A DNA stretch of 64,000 nucleotides from Gelidibacter salicanalis (GTDB taxonomy: Bacteria; Bacteroidota; Bacteroidia; Flavobacteriales; Flavobacteriaceae), in contig NZ_JAEHJZ010000018.1 of assembly GCF_016469035.1 (NCBI RefSeq), positions 124,001 through 188,000 on the forward strand, given 5' to 3'. Numbering within the stretch: the first letter of the stretch is position 1; each line of letters opens with the position of its first letter. Positions 35,131 through 44,678 of this stretch are shown piece by piece. A program made the position numbers and the translations under genes. A model generated the notes under the pieces. That model was given only the letters and a program-made list of their open reading frames with translations, was not told the DNA's origin and did no database searches.

Positions 35131-35388
35131 ATCTGCATAACATCTTAGTCTAAAAGATGTCCATCAGTACAAACTTGATAAATGAAAAAGACTCTGATTT
35201 TTGAAGAAATTTTAAAATAAAAAGGAATTCAATAAAATCTAGGTAGAAAAACCTCGGGTTGATAAGAATCATGTCAGCGAGAATTTCACAAACAAAATTT
35301 TGATTTCTAACACCAAATTAATTGAATACAACAGACCACAAATTGGATTTATTATAATTTAAGAAACGATATCTAAAAACTATGACCA
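35131..35388. other. Intergenic stretch with a decayed reading frame
   Basis: About 260 bases. A short open tail (KPRVDKNHVSENFTNKILIS, then NRPQIGFIII and TAA near 35,360) suggests the end of a lost gene. No regulatory element stands out. Confidence 0.3.
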
Positions 35389-35940
35389 ATGAAAACAATT
35401 ATTACGTTATTCTTGTCAATCGTAATTTTATCATCTTGTTCTAATGATAATTCGAATTTAGATACCCAAGAGTTTATTCCTGGAGAAGTTTCAGTTGGAA
35501 TAAAGAGTGGAACAGATATTAATGAGGTATTTGACTTCATAAACCAATTTGAACTCGAAGTTGATAATGTTAACTCATTATCTTTTACGTCTAACTTACC
35601 ACCTGATAGCCTACAGTATGTCTTAGACAATTTAAACGAAAAAGATTATACAAATGATGGCGTAAACTGGTTCGTAACTGGTTATTTACATGCTCAAACT
35701 AACGAAATATGGATATTCCCAAGACTTTTTGATATGAATAATATCGATTATCAACAAGACTGGCTAATATCAATGGACCAATTAGAACTGAACCACAAAC
35801 ACAATGTAGAATTGAATAGTGGTATCATTCGGTTCAAAGTTATGGAAGGTCAAGAGTCTGAATGGAAAAAGCAGTTCGAAAGCTTTGATATAGTCGATTG
35901 GGCCGAATTGAATTACGTTGCGGATATTGAATTAAATTAG
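35389..35940 (+). CDS. Hypothetical lipoprotein
   Basis: The product has 183 residues with lipobox IVILSSC (Cys17) followed by SNDNS. The mature part is acidic, with EVSVGIKSGTDINEVFDFIN and a final DWAELNYVADIELN, a pattern reminiscent of the inhibitor-I9-like propeptide fold (strand GEVSVGIK, helix, strand). It has no catalytic motif. It stands alone, with a REP-like palindrome downstream. The fold suggestion is a guess from strand pattern. Confidence 0.65.
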   Translation: MKTIITLFLSIVILSSCSNDNSNLDTQEFIPGEVSVGIKSGTDINEVFDFINQFELEVDNVNSLSFTSNLPPDSLQYVLDNLNEKDYTNDGVNWFVTGYLHAQTNEIWIFPRLFDMNNIDYQQDWLISMDQLELNHKHNVELNSGIIRFKVMEGQESEWKKQFESFDIVDWAELNYVADIELN

Positions 35941-36001
35941 GATTAAAAAATTGTGTGCTTAACCATTTATAGATTATTGCTTGGACTGAGCATGCTTGGG
36001 A

Positions 36002-36019
36002 TCCCGATAGCTACTGGGA
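36002..36019. repeat. REP-like palindrome
   Basis: TCCCGATAGCTACTGGGA is palindromic with one mismatched pair. The same type of sequence (TCCCGAT...ATCGGGA) occurs at 57,077-57,094. It lies between the convergent lipoprotein genes. Confidence 0.5.
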
Positions 36020-36162
36020 GTGGGTTTTTCAAAACCAAATTTTTTTAGAGAGGTTCGGTGCTAATAGAGCGCGCTTTAAATCAAACTTTTGATATTCAAG
36101 TGGACCAAGTCTAAATACAAAATTATTGCTGAACCAATCCAAATAATGATCAACGAAAAAAA

Positions 36163-36528
36163 TTAAAAAGACACTTTTTCCCTAGGATCTCTAACCGTTA
36201 CTTTCCATTCTGCGTCCAGCCTTACCAGTTTAAATACTCCAGGCGTTTTATCGTAAGCCGTCGAATACTTTATCCATGCTACGTTGCTTGCGGTGTTTTC
36301 ATCAATGAGTTTAAAATCAGTTTCTGAGCTTTTTGGTTTGACAAACATTTTCTGGAAGTTTGAATAGGTCACAAAACCTTTAGTTGTTGTATGTTTTGTG
36401 AGTGTGGCTTCATCGCCTTGATAAAAGCTTTCTGCGACTATTTCTGCAATTGCAGATGGCGATGAGTCATTCGTTCCCGAACAGGAAATAAACAGCAATA
36501 TAAGCGAGCAAAAGAATATTCTTTTCAT
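36163..36528 (-). CDS. Small DUF4878-like lipoprotein
   Basis: The product has 121 residues with lipobox LLFISC (Cys16). The mature part (AIAEIVAESFYQGDEATLTK, then WIKYSTAYDKTPGVFKLVRL and WKVTVRD) resembles the NTF2-like DUF4878 fold. It is the last gene of the minus-strand transfer operon, seven bases after traN. It could contribute to the transfer apparatus or to surface or entry exclusion; this is inferred from position. Confidence 0.65.
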   Translation of the reverse strand: MKRIFFCSLILLFISCSGTNDSSPSAIAEIVAESFYQGDEATLTKHTTTKGFVTYSNFQKMFVKPKSSETDFKLIDENTASNVAWIKYSTAYDKTPGVFKLVRLDAEWKVTVRDPREKVSF

Positions 36529-36535
36529 AACAGTA

Positions 36536-37390
36536 TCAGTTTGGATTATTAATATATCTATGTGATATTTTCAATTCAATATTACGTTCGCCATCTTTTT
36601 CGTTCAGTTCCAAAATTGCCCTACGGTCATTGGACAATGAAAACTTGGGCATCACATAAACGAATCGAACCGTTTCATTTTCTACAATTTTAGTAGGCAA
36701 ATTATACTTAAAAAGAGGTTCTTGATATAGCCGCTGTAACGATTTCTTTTTTCCTTTTTGTCTTGTTTCAACGGATAGATTCAAGAAATTCAAATCATAA
36801 TCCAAAGTAGAATTATTCTCAACCTGAATAACAAAGTAGAGGGCTGACTTATCAAAAACAATATTTTCAACACTTAAAACGATGCCTTCGTTTTGTTTCT
36901 TAATCCGACCGATGCGCTGTTTTCTATCCAGAAGATACCTACAGAATTTTTCATAATAATACGTACCGTAATCAACACTTTTCTCAGTGGTTTCAACAGG
37001 GATCGAATCCTTTACTTTTGGCTTTTCATTCCCAATACTACTAGAGATTGGAATGAAATAATTGAGCTTTGAAAGTTTTTCTTTATACCCTATAATATAC
37101 GAAAAAACGGAGCCATCTTTATTGACTATCAGAAGATTGCTTTCTTTCCCCGGTTTTGCCTGGAGCAATCCAAAATACTGTTCTTTTTCACGATTGTAAG
37201 TAAAGACAAAATTCTCTGCCCCAGTTATTCCCTGTCGAATAGGTTCAGGAAAAAATAGCGCAACGTTTTTGGTGTCATTGGCATAAATAGTGTCCAGAAC
37301 TTGGGATGCTTGCATTGAATCTTGTGCTGAGCAAAGTTGTGATACAAACGTGCAAATTAGAAGAGCAGAAATAATCATATAGTTTTTCAT
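36536..37390 (-). CDS. traN: Conjugative transposon protein TraN (DUF4138)
   Basis: The product has 284 residues with a signal peptide ending QLCSAQ. Visible family marks are TIYANDTKNVALFFPEPIRQ, ENFVFTYNREKEQYFGLLQA, LLIVNKDGSVFSYI and the C-terminal KIVENETVRFVYVMPKFSL. TraN is thought to be the VirB9-like periplasmic/outer-membrane channel component of the CTnDOT-type transfer system. It follows traM by 29 bases. Length is close to the family norm. Confidence 0.88.
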   Translation of the reverse strand: MKNYMIISALLICTFVSQLCSAQDSMQASQVLDTIYANDTKNVALFFPEPIRQGITGAENFVFTYNREKEQYFGLLQAKPGKESNLLIVNKDGSVFSYIIGYKEKLSKLNYFIPISSSIGNEKPKVKDSIPVETTEKSVDYGTYYYEKFCRYLLDRKQRIGRIKKQNEGIVLSVENIVFDKSALYFVIQVENNSTLDYDLNFLNLSVETRQKGKKKSLQRLYQEPLFKYNLPTKIVENETVRFVYVMPKFSLSNDRRAILELNEKDGERNIELKISHRYINNPN

Positions 37391-37419
37391 AAGAGTCGGA
37401 TTTAGAAGATCAAATAGGC

Positions 37420-38349
37420 CTATGGCCTTGGTTTAAGAATCAATTTGTAATTATTAAGTACAGTTACTTTAACGCTTCGATTGTTGCGTTTAAGCACCTT
37501 AGTAATTCCATTGACTTGCGGAACTGATGGGATGTTGATATCGCCAATGATATCATCCAAAACTTCATTGGTGGCTTCAGCGCGGAAATTGTTTTCGACA
37601 TAAATTCCTTCACTGCCATCTTGTAGATCGAAAGCTTTGAGCTTTATGGGATGATGATCGATATTCTCAATATTAATCAAAGCGCGATTAGGCTGAAAGG
37701 TGATGAATCCGAAGACGACCGTATTCTTTGGCATCAGTCTATTGTTGATTTTTGCCGCTGTTGTGAGACGCATTCTTAATCTGGCATTTGCCTTTACAAT
37801 TTGATCCCCATCTACAACTACATAAATGCTCTCATCGGTATGGCCGAGTGTGGCACTATCATTTGGCTTTGGCGAAGCGGCGAAAAAAAGTTGATGTTCC
37901 AATCCGAGCTCTTTGGCTTGAATTTTTTGTTCCGTCTTGATTTCGACGGAATCAATCTGTTTTGCATCCATTCGAGTCACTTTTACTTGTTTAAAGTTTT
38001 GATAGCGTTTCTCGGAGTATTGGATTTTACCGGAGTTGTAAATACTATCTACAATGCGTTCTTTTTCTCGTTGTGGCAAATCGGGATCGTAAAAGCCCAA
38101 AGAATCAATCAGTTTTTCATTATAGATACTGGGTGCATTGGTCTCGCGAACCTCTTTAAGGTCATTAATGGCATCCAATTTTGAATCATACTGTTTTTGG
38201 TTTTCTTTCAAATCTGGGATTAAGGTTTGCTTAAGGTTCTCATTTTCACTTTTGTCATCTCCCATGATCAGGAGTGAATAGGAAATAAGGAAAATGAAAA
38301 TCACTGCCAATACTGCAGCAAAGACTATTTTATTTTTTTCTATTTTCAT
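37420..38349 (-). CDS. traM: Conjugative transposon protein TraM
   Basis: The product has 309 residues. One N-terminal transmembrane helix (FAAVLAVIFIFLISYSLLIM) is followed by a charged coiled stretch and a C-terminal VirB10-like beta domain (NARLRMRLTTAAKINNRLMP, FQPNRALINIENI, KAFDLQDGSEGIYVEN). It would span inner membrane to outer channel. The start overlaps the end of traK by 20 bases, which supports tight operon structure. Confidence 0.9.
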   Translation of the reverse strand: MKIEKNKIVFAAVLAVIFIFLISYSLLIMGDDKSENENLKQTLIPDLKENQKQYDSKLDAINDLKEVRETNAPSIYNEKLIDSLGFYDPDLPQREKERIVDSIYNSGKIQYSEKRYQNFKQVKVTRMDAKQIDSVEIKTEQKIQAKELGLEHQLFFAASPKPNDSATLGHTDESIYVVVDGDQIVKANARLRMRLTTAAKINNRLMPKNTVVFGFITFQPNRALINIENIDHHPIKLKAFDLQDGSEGIYVENNFRAEATNEVLDDIIGDINIPSVPQVNGITKVLKRNNRSVKVTVLNNYKLILKPRP

Positions 38350-38953
38350 TTTGAATTTTTTTTAGAGTGTTTTCGAAGTAATCGGTAATCAATAATCCGT
38401 GTGGATTGTTGGGGAAGTTTCGGTCAACCATGATCAGGTTTCCTTTGGAAATCAATTCATAAGTGTCGGTTATGACGCCTCTGTTGATTTCAAAAATGGT
38501 AGTGGTCGTGAAACTATATTTTCCATTCTCTTCATTTAGATTGGAATCCATACGGAGCACTTTTTGAACCAATGAGTATTGTAATAATCGATTATAGACG
38601 CCATCCGCTTTTTTCTGACGATAGAGGTTGTCTACGGAACTATTCCCTAGCCAAAGCGCTTTTTTTAAATTTCGTTCATAATTGCTCGCATCAATATTAT
38701 AAAAGTAATTGTGGAACTGTTCTAAATGTGCCAATGCTTCAACAGCGAAATTTTCCTTCTGAGAAACGAGTTTCAGTGGAATGACACTGCCATCTGTGTT
38801 GATGGCGAACGCACTATTAACGGCATTTTTATTGGTCGTAAAAGCCATCCAAAGCGAGAAGGAGCTTGATAAAAATGCACAAACGATAACGGCTAAAACG
38901 ATGAGCCGGTTTAACTTTAGGATGCCATATATATTTCTGTACGGAGTTTTCAT
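38330..38953 (-). CDS. traK: Conjugative transposon protein TraK
   Basis: The product has 207 residues with one N-terminal transmembrane helix (LIVLAVIVCAFLSSSFSLWM). The rest is VirB8-like: KENFAVEALAHLEQFHNYFY, ERNLKKALWLGNSSVDNLYR and a terminal strand NLIMVDRNFPNNPHGLLI. TraK is the inner-membrane assembly factor of the channel. It lies ten bases after traJ. Confidence 0.9.
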   Translation of the reverse strand: MKTPYRNIYGILKLNRLIVLAVIVCAFLSSSFSLWMAFTTNKNAVNSAFAINTDGSVIPLKLVSQKENFAVEALAHLEQFHNYFYNIDASNYERNLKKALWLGNSSVDNLYRQKKADGVYNRLLQYSLVQKVLRMDSNLNEENGKYSFTTTTIFEINRGVITDTYELISKGNLIMVDRNFPNNPHGLLITDYFENTLKKIQNENRKK

Positions 38954-38963
38954 TTAAATTGGT

Positions 38964-39806
38964 TTAACTATTGAACAATCTGAGTGTGAATGACGTGGCA
39001 CGGCTGTATAATTTGAATTTCAGAATTACTATAAAAAAAACTGAGCCCAGCTGTACCACAGGAGCAAAAAAGCCTTGACCTACATCCGTTCCAAAAAGAC
39101 TTGGCCAAAAATTTGTATTGATTTCAGTATAGATGGCGTTAATGAATATGTTGACCAAAAAGAATGCTGGTACCAGCATATAAACCGCCGCGTATAATTT
39201 GAAAAAAGAATAGGCAAGTGATCTGAATTTTTCAAATACGGCCAAGCTAATGACCAATGGAAAAAATGCTTGCATAATTCCCAGTAGAAAATAGCGTTCG
39301 GCTAAAAACAGCGGATAAATAAATAAATCCAAAATCCAAAGAAAGAGACTGATTATAAAAGCCAATATCTTAAAACCATATAGCGGCGTTATCAATGCTT
39401 CATAAAGTAATGTCATCGCATTTTTTGCGACATCAAAAAGATGTATGTCTTCTTCTATTGGAAGGTCCTGTAATTGCAAGGGAAGTAAAGCAGGAGCGGT
39501 GGCACGATATTGGCCTTCAATTGCGACCAGGATACCATCAAAGAACCCTAATACTTGAGTTGAGAATATGACCAATAGAACTATTGCAAAATTCTTTGCG
39601 AGTTCTCCTGGAGTCAATCCCCAAGTATAGCCGTCCTTATCGGCAACACCTTCATTATATTTTTTGAGAATATTGACCAGGAAAAATAGTACAGCGAGTG
39701 TCTTCATGCCTGCAATAGTGTATTGTGAGAAACTACTGTTCTGTATCGTTTGGAAAACCGTATCGATGTATTCCAATCCTATTCCTAAAATGAAAGTTGC
39801 GGTCAT
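38964..39806 (-). CDS. traJ: Conjugative transposon protein TraJ (VirB6/TrbL-like)
   Basis: The product has 280 residues and is polytopic, with about six hydrophobic segments (MKTLAVLFFLVNIL, FAIVLLVIFSTQVLGFFDGI, ILAFIISLFLWILDLFIYPL and others). This is the expected form of the VirB6-like inner-membrane pore protein TraJ. It lies two bases after the upstream traI-like gene. No enzymatic motif is expected or seen. Confidence 0.87.
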   Translation of the reverse strand: MTATFILGIGLEYIDTVFQTIQNSSFSQYTIAGMKTLAVLFFLVNILKKYNEGVADKDGYTWGLTPGELAKNFAIVLLVIFSTQVLGFFDGILVAIEGQYRATAPALLPLQLQDLPIEEDIHLFDVAKNAMTLLYEALITPLYGFKILAFIISLFLWILDLFIYPLFLAERYFLLGIMQAFFPLVISLAVFEKFRSLAYSFFKLYAAVYMLVPAFFLVNIFINAIYTEINTNFWPSLFGTDVGQGFFAPVVQLGSVFFIVILKFKLYSRATSFTLRLFNS

Positions 39807-39808
39807 CT

Positions 39809-40441
39809 CTAATATTCTGTTTCACGGTTATTAATTTTGTCCTGCATTTTCCGAAATGAAATGATATCCTTATAGCGTTTTGTTTTGGTTTTAATATTGG
39901 AAACCATTTCCGTAGATTCCAGTTCTTTTTCTTTTAGAATTGCTGTACGTTCCGCATCGGTCATTTTTAGATAATCGCTCGATAGAATTTCGTCTATAAA
40001 ATCGAGTGTATTTAAAGAGTTTTCAACAATCGAAGTGAAGGATTGTGACACCCTTGATACTTCATCAGGTTTTATGAAAGGACTGTCTAAAATGTCCCTC
40101 AAATCATTTTGCATCACCTTGAGAAGGCGTTGGTTATTCCTTCCAATTTCTCGAACTGCGTTTAATTGCTTGACCACATCATTGACCTTTTCAATATTTT
40201 CTTTTTGGGTTTTTAGAAACTGTACGGTTTTGATAATGTTTGCGGTCTGTTTGCCGGATTCTATCAATTGTTTTACCAAGCTGATAAAATTGGTGTTGTC
40301 ATACGTGGGCATTCCCTGGCACACAGCGCGTGCAGGCAATAAAAAGGTTATAATGAGTATAATTAACAGCGTTGCTGTTTTTGTTTTACCCACAACCTTT
40401 CTATTGTTAAAGTGTTCCTGAATTTTCATTGCGTTTTTCAT
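39809..40441 (-). CDS. traI: Conjugative transfer protein TraI (DUF4141, VirB5-like)
   Basis: The product has 210 residues. A late signal peptide (TATLLIILIITFLLPARAVC) is followed by a helical coiled-coil body (VKQLIESGKQTANIIKTVQF, then IEKVNDVVKQLNAVREIG), matching the DUF4141/TraI proteins of CTnDOT-like elements. By analogy it could be a periplasmic VirB5-like pilus or channel component. Position between the VirB4-type ATPase and traJ matches the CTnDOT gene order G, I, J, K. Confidence 0.75.
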   Translation of the reverse strand: MKNAMKIQEHFNNRKVVGKTKTATLLIILIITFLLPARAVCQGMPTYDNTNFISLVKQLIESGKQTANIIKTVQFLKTQKENIEKVNDVVKQLNAVREIGRNNQRLLKVMQNDLRDILDSPFIKPDEVSRVSQSFTSIVENSLNTLDFIDEILSSDYLKMTDAERTAILKEKELESTEMVSNIKTKTKRYKDIISFRKMQDKINNRETEY

Positions 40442-40445
40442 AGTA

Positions 40446-42848
40446 TTAGGATTTAGAAGTGAATTCCTTTATAGCCAATTCCATATTATTGGTCTTTTTA
40501 TAAATGGCCATTATGGCCTCGTTTTCCTGTCCATCGGTTAGATAGGCGGCATACACTTCCTTGGGAACTTCAAGCCTAAAAATGTTGCTTTCCTTGCCGA
40601 TTTTGATAAACATCTCGGTATACTTCCGTGGACCGGAAAGATTGTTTTTGATGGATTTCAATTGGTTTAAATCGTGGCTGGAAAGATTGAGCCGTTTAAC
40701 CAGTTCAGTATATCCTTTTTCATTGTTCAGACTGTAAATGACCTGTGTGTTTTCAAGGATGCTTGCAGATACTGAGTTATTTGGAAGCTGATTAATGGAT
40801 TGCAGAATAATCCCGATAGCACCATTTTGTTTACGTATGGCCTGGTAATAGAATTCCACACTTTCCAGAACATTTTCGAACTTCAGTTGTTTGGCAAATT
40901 CATCAAATAGGATGATGCCTTTTTCAGCACGATTTTTCCAGATGGTGCGTTGGATTGCTGATTTAATTAGTTTCAACATTACGGACAGGATTTCCTTGTT
41001 ATCCTTGACTTCATCTAGTTCAAAAATGATCAAACGTTTATCCTCGATTTTATAGGTCTGGTCTTCGCTAACTTCAAACAGAAAACTATAGAGACCATCG
41101 CCGACATATTCAGACATAACGTGCAAGAAGCTCTTGACGTTAAAATAATCGGGATGGATTTTAAGGGTGTCCAGAAGATCTTCCTGATTCCTTTCCATAA
41201 AATTGTAGAAACCTTCCAAGGAATGGTTTTTTGAAGTGCTGTCATAATAATGACGCAGGATCTTTTTGACGGAAACCGATTGTGCCTTGGTCACTTTAAG
41301 GTCTGAAGCAAACAATTCAAAAAGAAATACTGATAAATCTTCAAGAAGTTCAGGAGCTAAGTCAGATATATTGCTGATGTAAAATGGATTAATACCCAGA
41401 TTCTTTCCACTCTCATAACGCAGTACGGTATACTGTTCAGGATACAATTTTGCGAATTTCGTATATGAGCCCCCCAAGTCGATAATGACCAGACGAACGC
41501 CACTTTCAAAATATTGACGCAGGATATTATTCGCCAGAAAGGATTTGCCCTCGCCTGTCGGAGCGAATATGGCAAAGTTCCGGGCTTTGATGCGTTTCTT
41601 ACGGTCATCCCAAACATCCTTTAAGACAGGGATGTTGTGTGCTCTATCGTTGAAAATAATTCCTGTAGGGTCCGATTTGTAATTGGTATTATTGATGAAC
41701 AGGCAGAGTGCATGTTTCAAATCCGTCACATACATATCGGTATTGCTGAAATTTGAAGAAAAGCAGCAATAACTGTTCTGTATATAGTTCTTTCGTTCTT
41801 CGCCTCTTGGATAGTAGGGGATGATATCCAATTCTTTGAATTCAGTCTTAATTTTAGAACCTATCCGAGCTAAATTTTCTGGATTTTTATCCCAATAAAT
41901 GATATTGAGATGACCACGGATAATGCGCGAATTATCATCGGCATTAATCTGGTCAAGGATGTGTTGGATTTTGCCGAGAACAACTTTGTTCTGTGAGCCA
42001 AAATTTGAACTTTTATTCAGTTCCTCCACCTTCTTATCGAGTAGCTTTCGCCACTTATGTTTGTCGTCCAAATAGATGATCTGGTTAACAATATGGTTTT
42101 CATTAAGCGTAAGCCCTAAACCATCAATAAAACCTTGATGAAATACGAAGTCGTCAGAAGTGAATTTCTCATTGGTCTTGCTACTCTGTACACTTTCGCC
42201 AAAGCACAGTTCGCTATTGATGGCAAGGGCATCAAAATGGTTTTCGCCAATAGTGACGCTTTTTTTTTCAAGTAAAATATCGGTGTCGAATCCTTCGTTG
42301 AATCCGTTGAAATATGAATTTGTCATTTCTTGTATTTGTTCTGATGCTAGCGCAACGAGCTCGATTTTTCGACTGTTATTGATAAAGGAAACAGAATCAC
42401 TGACAGCACCGATAAAACTTTTTACGTTATCATCCATTTTTTGAACTATGTCCTTGGCAATCTTTCGGAGTGGATTGACGTATTTTGGATTGTTTAATGC
42501 TTTGTTCTTGGTAAGTATGAAGAACAGGAAACAACGGTGTTCCATATATTCACGACCCTTAAAATGCTCGTGCGTTGATTTTTCCAAAAAGGTCGAATTT
42601 GGTAAGGGTTCGGAAGTATAAGATTTTTTGATGTAAATGTCCTGTTTGTGAACGACCGTTCCAACTGACAACGATTTTAACGCCTGAAACCAGGCACCGT
42701 GCACATCTTCAAAATCCTTTTCAGATAATGAGTAAATTTCAGGTAGAGTTGCTTCATAACACAAAACCACATTGCCATTATTGGCAAAGATGATATTGTC
42801 CTGGATATCCGCAATCGGACGATATGCTGTAAGGTTAATCTTGTCCAT
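40446..42848 (-). CDS. traG: TraG-family conjugative transposon ATPase (VirB4-like)
   Basis: The product has 800 residues. The N-terminal half (YRPIADIQDNIIFANNGNVV, then TNMYVTDLKHALCLFIN) is the VirB4 barrel domain. Walker A APTGEGKSFLANNIL is near residue 430 and Walker B GIILFDEFAKQL near 650, then GIILQSINQLPNN. It energises assembly of the channel at the inner membrane. Its start overlaps the traF stop by 14 bases. The name traG follows the CTnDOT scheme and should not be confused with VirD4-type TraG. Confidence 0.93.
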   Translation of the reverse strand: MDKINLTAYRPIADIQDNIIFANNGNVVLCYEATLPEIYSLSEKDFEDVHGAWFQALKSLSVGTVVHKQDIYIKKSYTSEPLPNSTFLEKSTHEHFKGREYMEHRCFLFFILTKNKALNNPKYVNPLRKIAKDIVQKMDDNVKSFIGAVSDSVSFINNSRKIELVALASEQIQEMTNSYFNGFNEGFDTDILLEKKSVTIGENHFDALAINSELCFGESVQSSKTNEKFTSDDFVFHQGFIDGLGLTLNENHIVNQIIYLDDKHKWRKLLDKKVEELNKSSNFGSQNKVVLGKIQHILDQINADDNSRIIRGHLNIIYWDKNPENLARIGSKIKTEFKELDIIPYYPRGEERKNYIQNSYCCFSSNFSNTDMYVTDLKHALCLFINNTNYKSDPTGIIFNDRAHNIPVLKDVWDDRKKRIKARNFAIFAPTGEGKSFLANNILRQYFESGVRLVIIDLGGSYTKFAKLYPEQYTVLRYESGKNLGINPFYISNISDLAPELLEDLSVFLFELFASDLKVTKAQSVSVKKILRHYYDSTSKNHSLEGFYNFMERNQEDLLDTLKIHPDYFNVKSFLHVMSEYVGDGLYSFLFEVSEDQTYKIEDKRLIIFELDEVKDNKEILSVMLKLIKSAIQRTIWKNRAEKGIILFDEFAKQLKFENVLESVEFYYQAIRKQNGAIGIILQSINQLPNNSVSASILENTQVIYSLNNEKGYTELVKRLNLSSHDLNQLKSIKNNLSGPRKYTEMFIKIGKESNIFRLEVPKEVYAAYLTDGQENEAIMAIYKKTNNMELAIKEFTSKS

Positions 42849-43119
42849 AATTGAAGCCTGAATTTCGTTTGTTACTGATGATACTTGGAAAAGCCTTGGC
42901 CATTTGAAATAGTTGTGGGTGGTCCGTAATCCGAATCAAGGTGATGTAGAGCGCTGCATTAAATATCAATATCCCTATAATCATCCCGAAGCTGAATGAG
43001 AAGATGATGACCAATAGCGAAGCAAGTATGGCCACCATCATTAACGCAAACAGGGAAATGGGCAGTCCAAAAATGACCGCTCGTTTTCTGATATTTTTAT
43101 AGATCTCAAATGTTTTCAT
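42835..43119 (-). CDS. traF: Conjugative transposon protein TraF (DUF4133)
   Basis: The product has 94 residues with two adjacent hydrophobic segments (PISLFALMMVAILASLLVII and GMIIGILIFNAALYITLI). This is typical of VirB3-like TraF/DUF4133 proteins. It overlaps the ATPase gene by 14 bases and follows traE by 31 bases. Confidence 0.88.
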   Translation of the reverse strand: MKTFEIYKNIRKRAVIFGLPISLFALMMVAILASLLVIIFSFSFGMIIGILIFNAALYITLIRITDHPQLFQMAKAFPSIISNKRNSGFNYGQD

Positions 43120-43150
43120 ACCGCTTGGTAATTAAATCTCTCTTAGAGAG

Positions 43151-43438
43151 TTAGACTACGATTCCTATGAGATAAGTGAAAATACCGACGACAGCTCCTG
43201 CAATGAGGACAAAGACTAGAACACGGGTAATCCCTTTTTTTAGATCTGCATTCTCTCCAAAAAAATGTCCTGCGTTAAAAAGGAAACCAATAAGGAATAT
43301 GACCCCTAAAATGATGGGAAAAATTGTTCGAATGGTGTTGGAGACATCATCAACTGAATCTTCAATACCACCAATTTGTGCAAAAAGCGAAGTGGATAGC
43401 AGAGAAAGAAATGTTGCCAAATAGAGTGATTTTTTCAT
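43151..43438 (-). CDS. traE: Conjugative transposon protein TraE (DUF4134)
   Basis: The product has 95 residues with a signal peptide (LATFLSLLSTSLFAQ) and two transmembrane segments (IFPIILGVIFLIGFLFNAGH, VLVFVLIAGAVVGIFTYLIG). It is VirB2-pilin-like in form and belongs to the DUF4134/TraE family. It is the first gene of the minus-strand transfer operon. The region 43,439-43,627 must hold divergent promoters; TATATTTG near 43,481-43,488 fits a -7 element for the plus-strand amidase. Confidence 0.88.
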   Translation of the reverse strand: MKKSLYLATFLSLLSTSLFAQIGGIEDSVDDVSNTIRTIFPIILGVIFLIGFLFNAGHFFGENADLKKGITRVLVFVLIAGAVVGIFTYLIGIVV

Positions 43439-43627
43439 AACGGAAAAATTTAGATTTTTGATTCGTTTTCGTTAGTTTAAATTTACATATATTTGATTAT
43501 AAAACATTGAAAATCAGTTAATTATAAATAAAATATTGTTTGAATTAATTTGAATTCGGTTGCTGTTAATTGATGTCAAATTCTATGGAATTTTGTAGTA
43601 GTGTTGTTGATAACCTGAAAATTGAAA

Positions 43628-44257
43628 ATGAGAAAAGCGCTCAAAAACGTCTGTTTTATGATTTTGCTCTTAAAAATGTGTATCATTTTTGGGCAGGAAA
43701 CGACAACCAAAAAACGAATTGTAATTGATGTTGGACACGGTGGAAAAGATTCTGGTGCTATCGGAATAAATGGCATCCAAGAAAAGGATGTTGTATTGGA
43801 GATTGCGAATGAGATCCTGAAGCTCAACGAACAATCTGAAAAACCGTTGGATATTTATTTGACGAGATATAGCGATACGCTTATTTCGTTATCGGACAGA
43901 ACCAAGTTGGCGAAACTATTAAAAGCGGATGTGTTTATTTCTTTGCATTGTAACCATTCCAATAATCCTGAGGCAAGGGGTATAGAGGTTTATACTTCAA
44001 GAGATCAAGGGAAATATTATATGGAATCCATATTTGTCGCGTATCAAATTGAAAAGATGTTATGCAAAACGGTAGGTTATGAAAGTCGTGGTGTGAAGTT
44101 TGCAAATTTTCAGGTTTTGCGAGAAATCAATAATTATTCTGCATCAATGCTTTTGGAACTTGGATTTTTGAGTAATGTCGATGAAGCCAGCTATATTTCA
44201 GATACCGATAATATCCAACATATCGCATTGGCCATGCTGCTATCCATACAAAATTAG
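43628..44257 (+). CDS. N-acetylmuramoyl-L-alanine amidase (Amidase_3)
   Basis: The product has 209 residues from the ATG at 43,628; an in-frame TTG lies two codons upstream. A signal peptide (MILLLKMCIIFGQ) precedes an AmiC-like domain. Zinc ligands are visible in DVGHGGKDSGAIG, IQEKDVVLEI and SLHCNHSNN, and the catalytic Glu in MLLELGFLSNVDEASYI. It would open peptidoglycan so the transfer channel can cross the wall. The gene is divergent from traE. A 32-codon frame (44,264-44,362) after it is not convincing. Confidence 0.9.
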   Translation: MRKALKNVCFMILLLKMCIIFGQETTTKKRIVIDVGHGGKDSGAIGINGIQEKDVVLEIANEILKLNEQSEKPLDIYLTRYSDTLISLSDRTKLAKLLKADVFISLHCNHSNNPEARGIEVYTSRDQGKYYMESIFVAYQIEKMLCKTVGYESRGVKFANFQVLREINNYSASMLLELGFLSNVDEASYISDTDNIQHIALAMLLSIQN

Positions 44258-44364
44258 TAGTATTATGAAAGATATTTTTTTAGAATTAACGAAGAGTTTG
44301 AAAACCATTGTTCAGCAATTTATATCTGAAGTAATTTTATTATATAAGTCTTTCAGAAGTTGAT

Positions 44365-44586
44365 TTATTTCCTCTTATCCCCAGCTTTTGTATCAATAGC
44401 AATCAAATTAAACAGTTCCTGCATCCTGCTTCGCACCCGATGTCCATAAAATAATTCTAACTCATCTGCACTTAAGTTGGATGTAGCATGTGTTTTGACT
44501 TTAGTATTGGTCTCCAAAAAAAGTTCGTAACGGGACAAGAGCACTTCAGCCATCACATTGAGATCCTTTCCACAGCCCACAGGCCT
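44365..44586 (-). pseudogene. Internally deleted copy of the DnaC/IstB-like ATPase gene
   Basis: About 72 codons match the 56,379-57,041 protein: the Walker A stub VGCGK is joined directly to DLNVMAEVLLSRYELFLETN and on to FNLIAIDTKAGDKRK. About 180 bases between the P-loop and DLNVM are missing; GGAAAG/GGAAGG at both edges of the deletion suggests slippage. The 3' 200 bases differ from the intact gene at about 19 positions. Upstream of the P-loop the sequence is unrelated. The two copies are direct repeats around the 44.6-56.4 kb cargo block. Confidence 0.85.
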
Positions 44587-44678
44587 GGAAAATGGAATGA
44601 CCTATTATCCACCATGTTATGGAAGGATGGAGATATTGAAACAAAATTATTTCCTATTTTTATAAAATACGAATCAGC

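Noticed and set aside
36002-36019. Terminator after the convergent lipoprotein genes
   Set aside because: The palindrome has no T tract and matches the REP-like class at 57,077, so it is called a repeat instead.
44264-44362. 32-codon frame after the amidase
   Set aside because: It is amphipathic and could be a small protein, but nothing beyond an ATG supports it.
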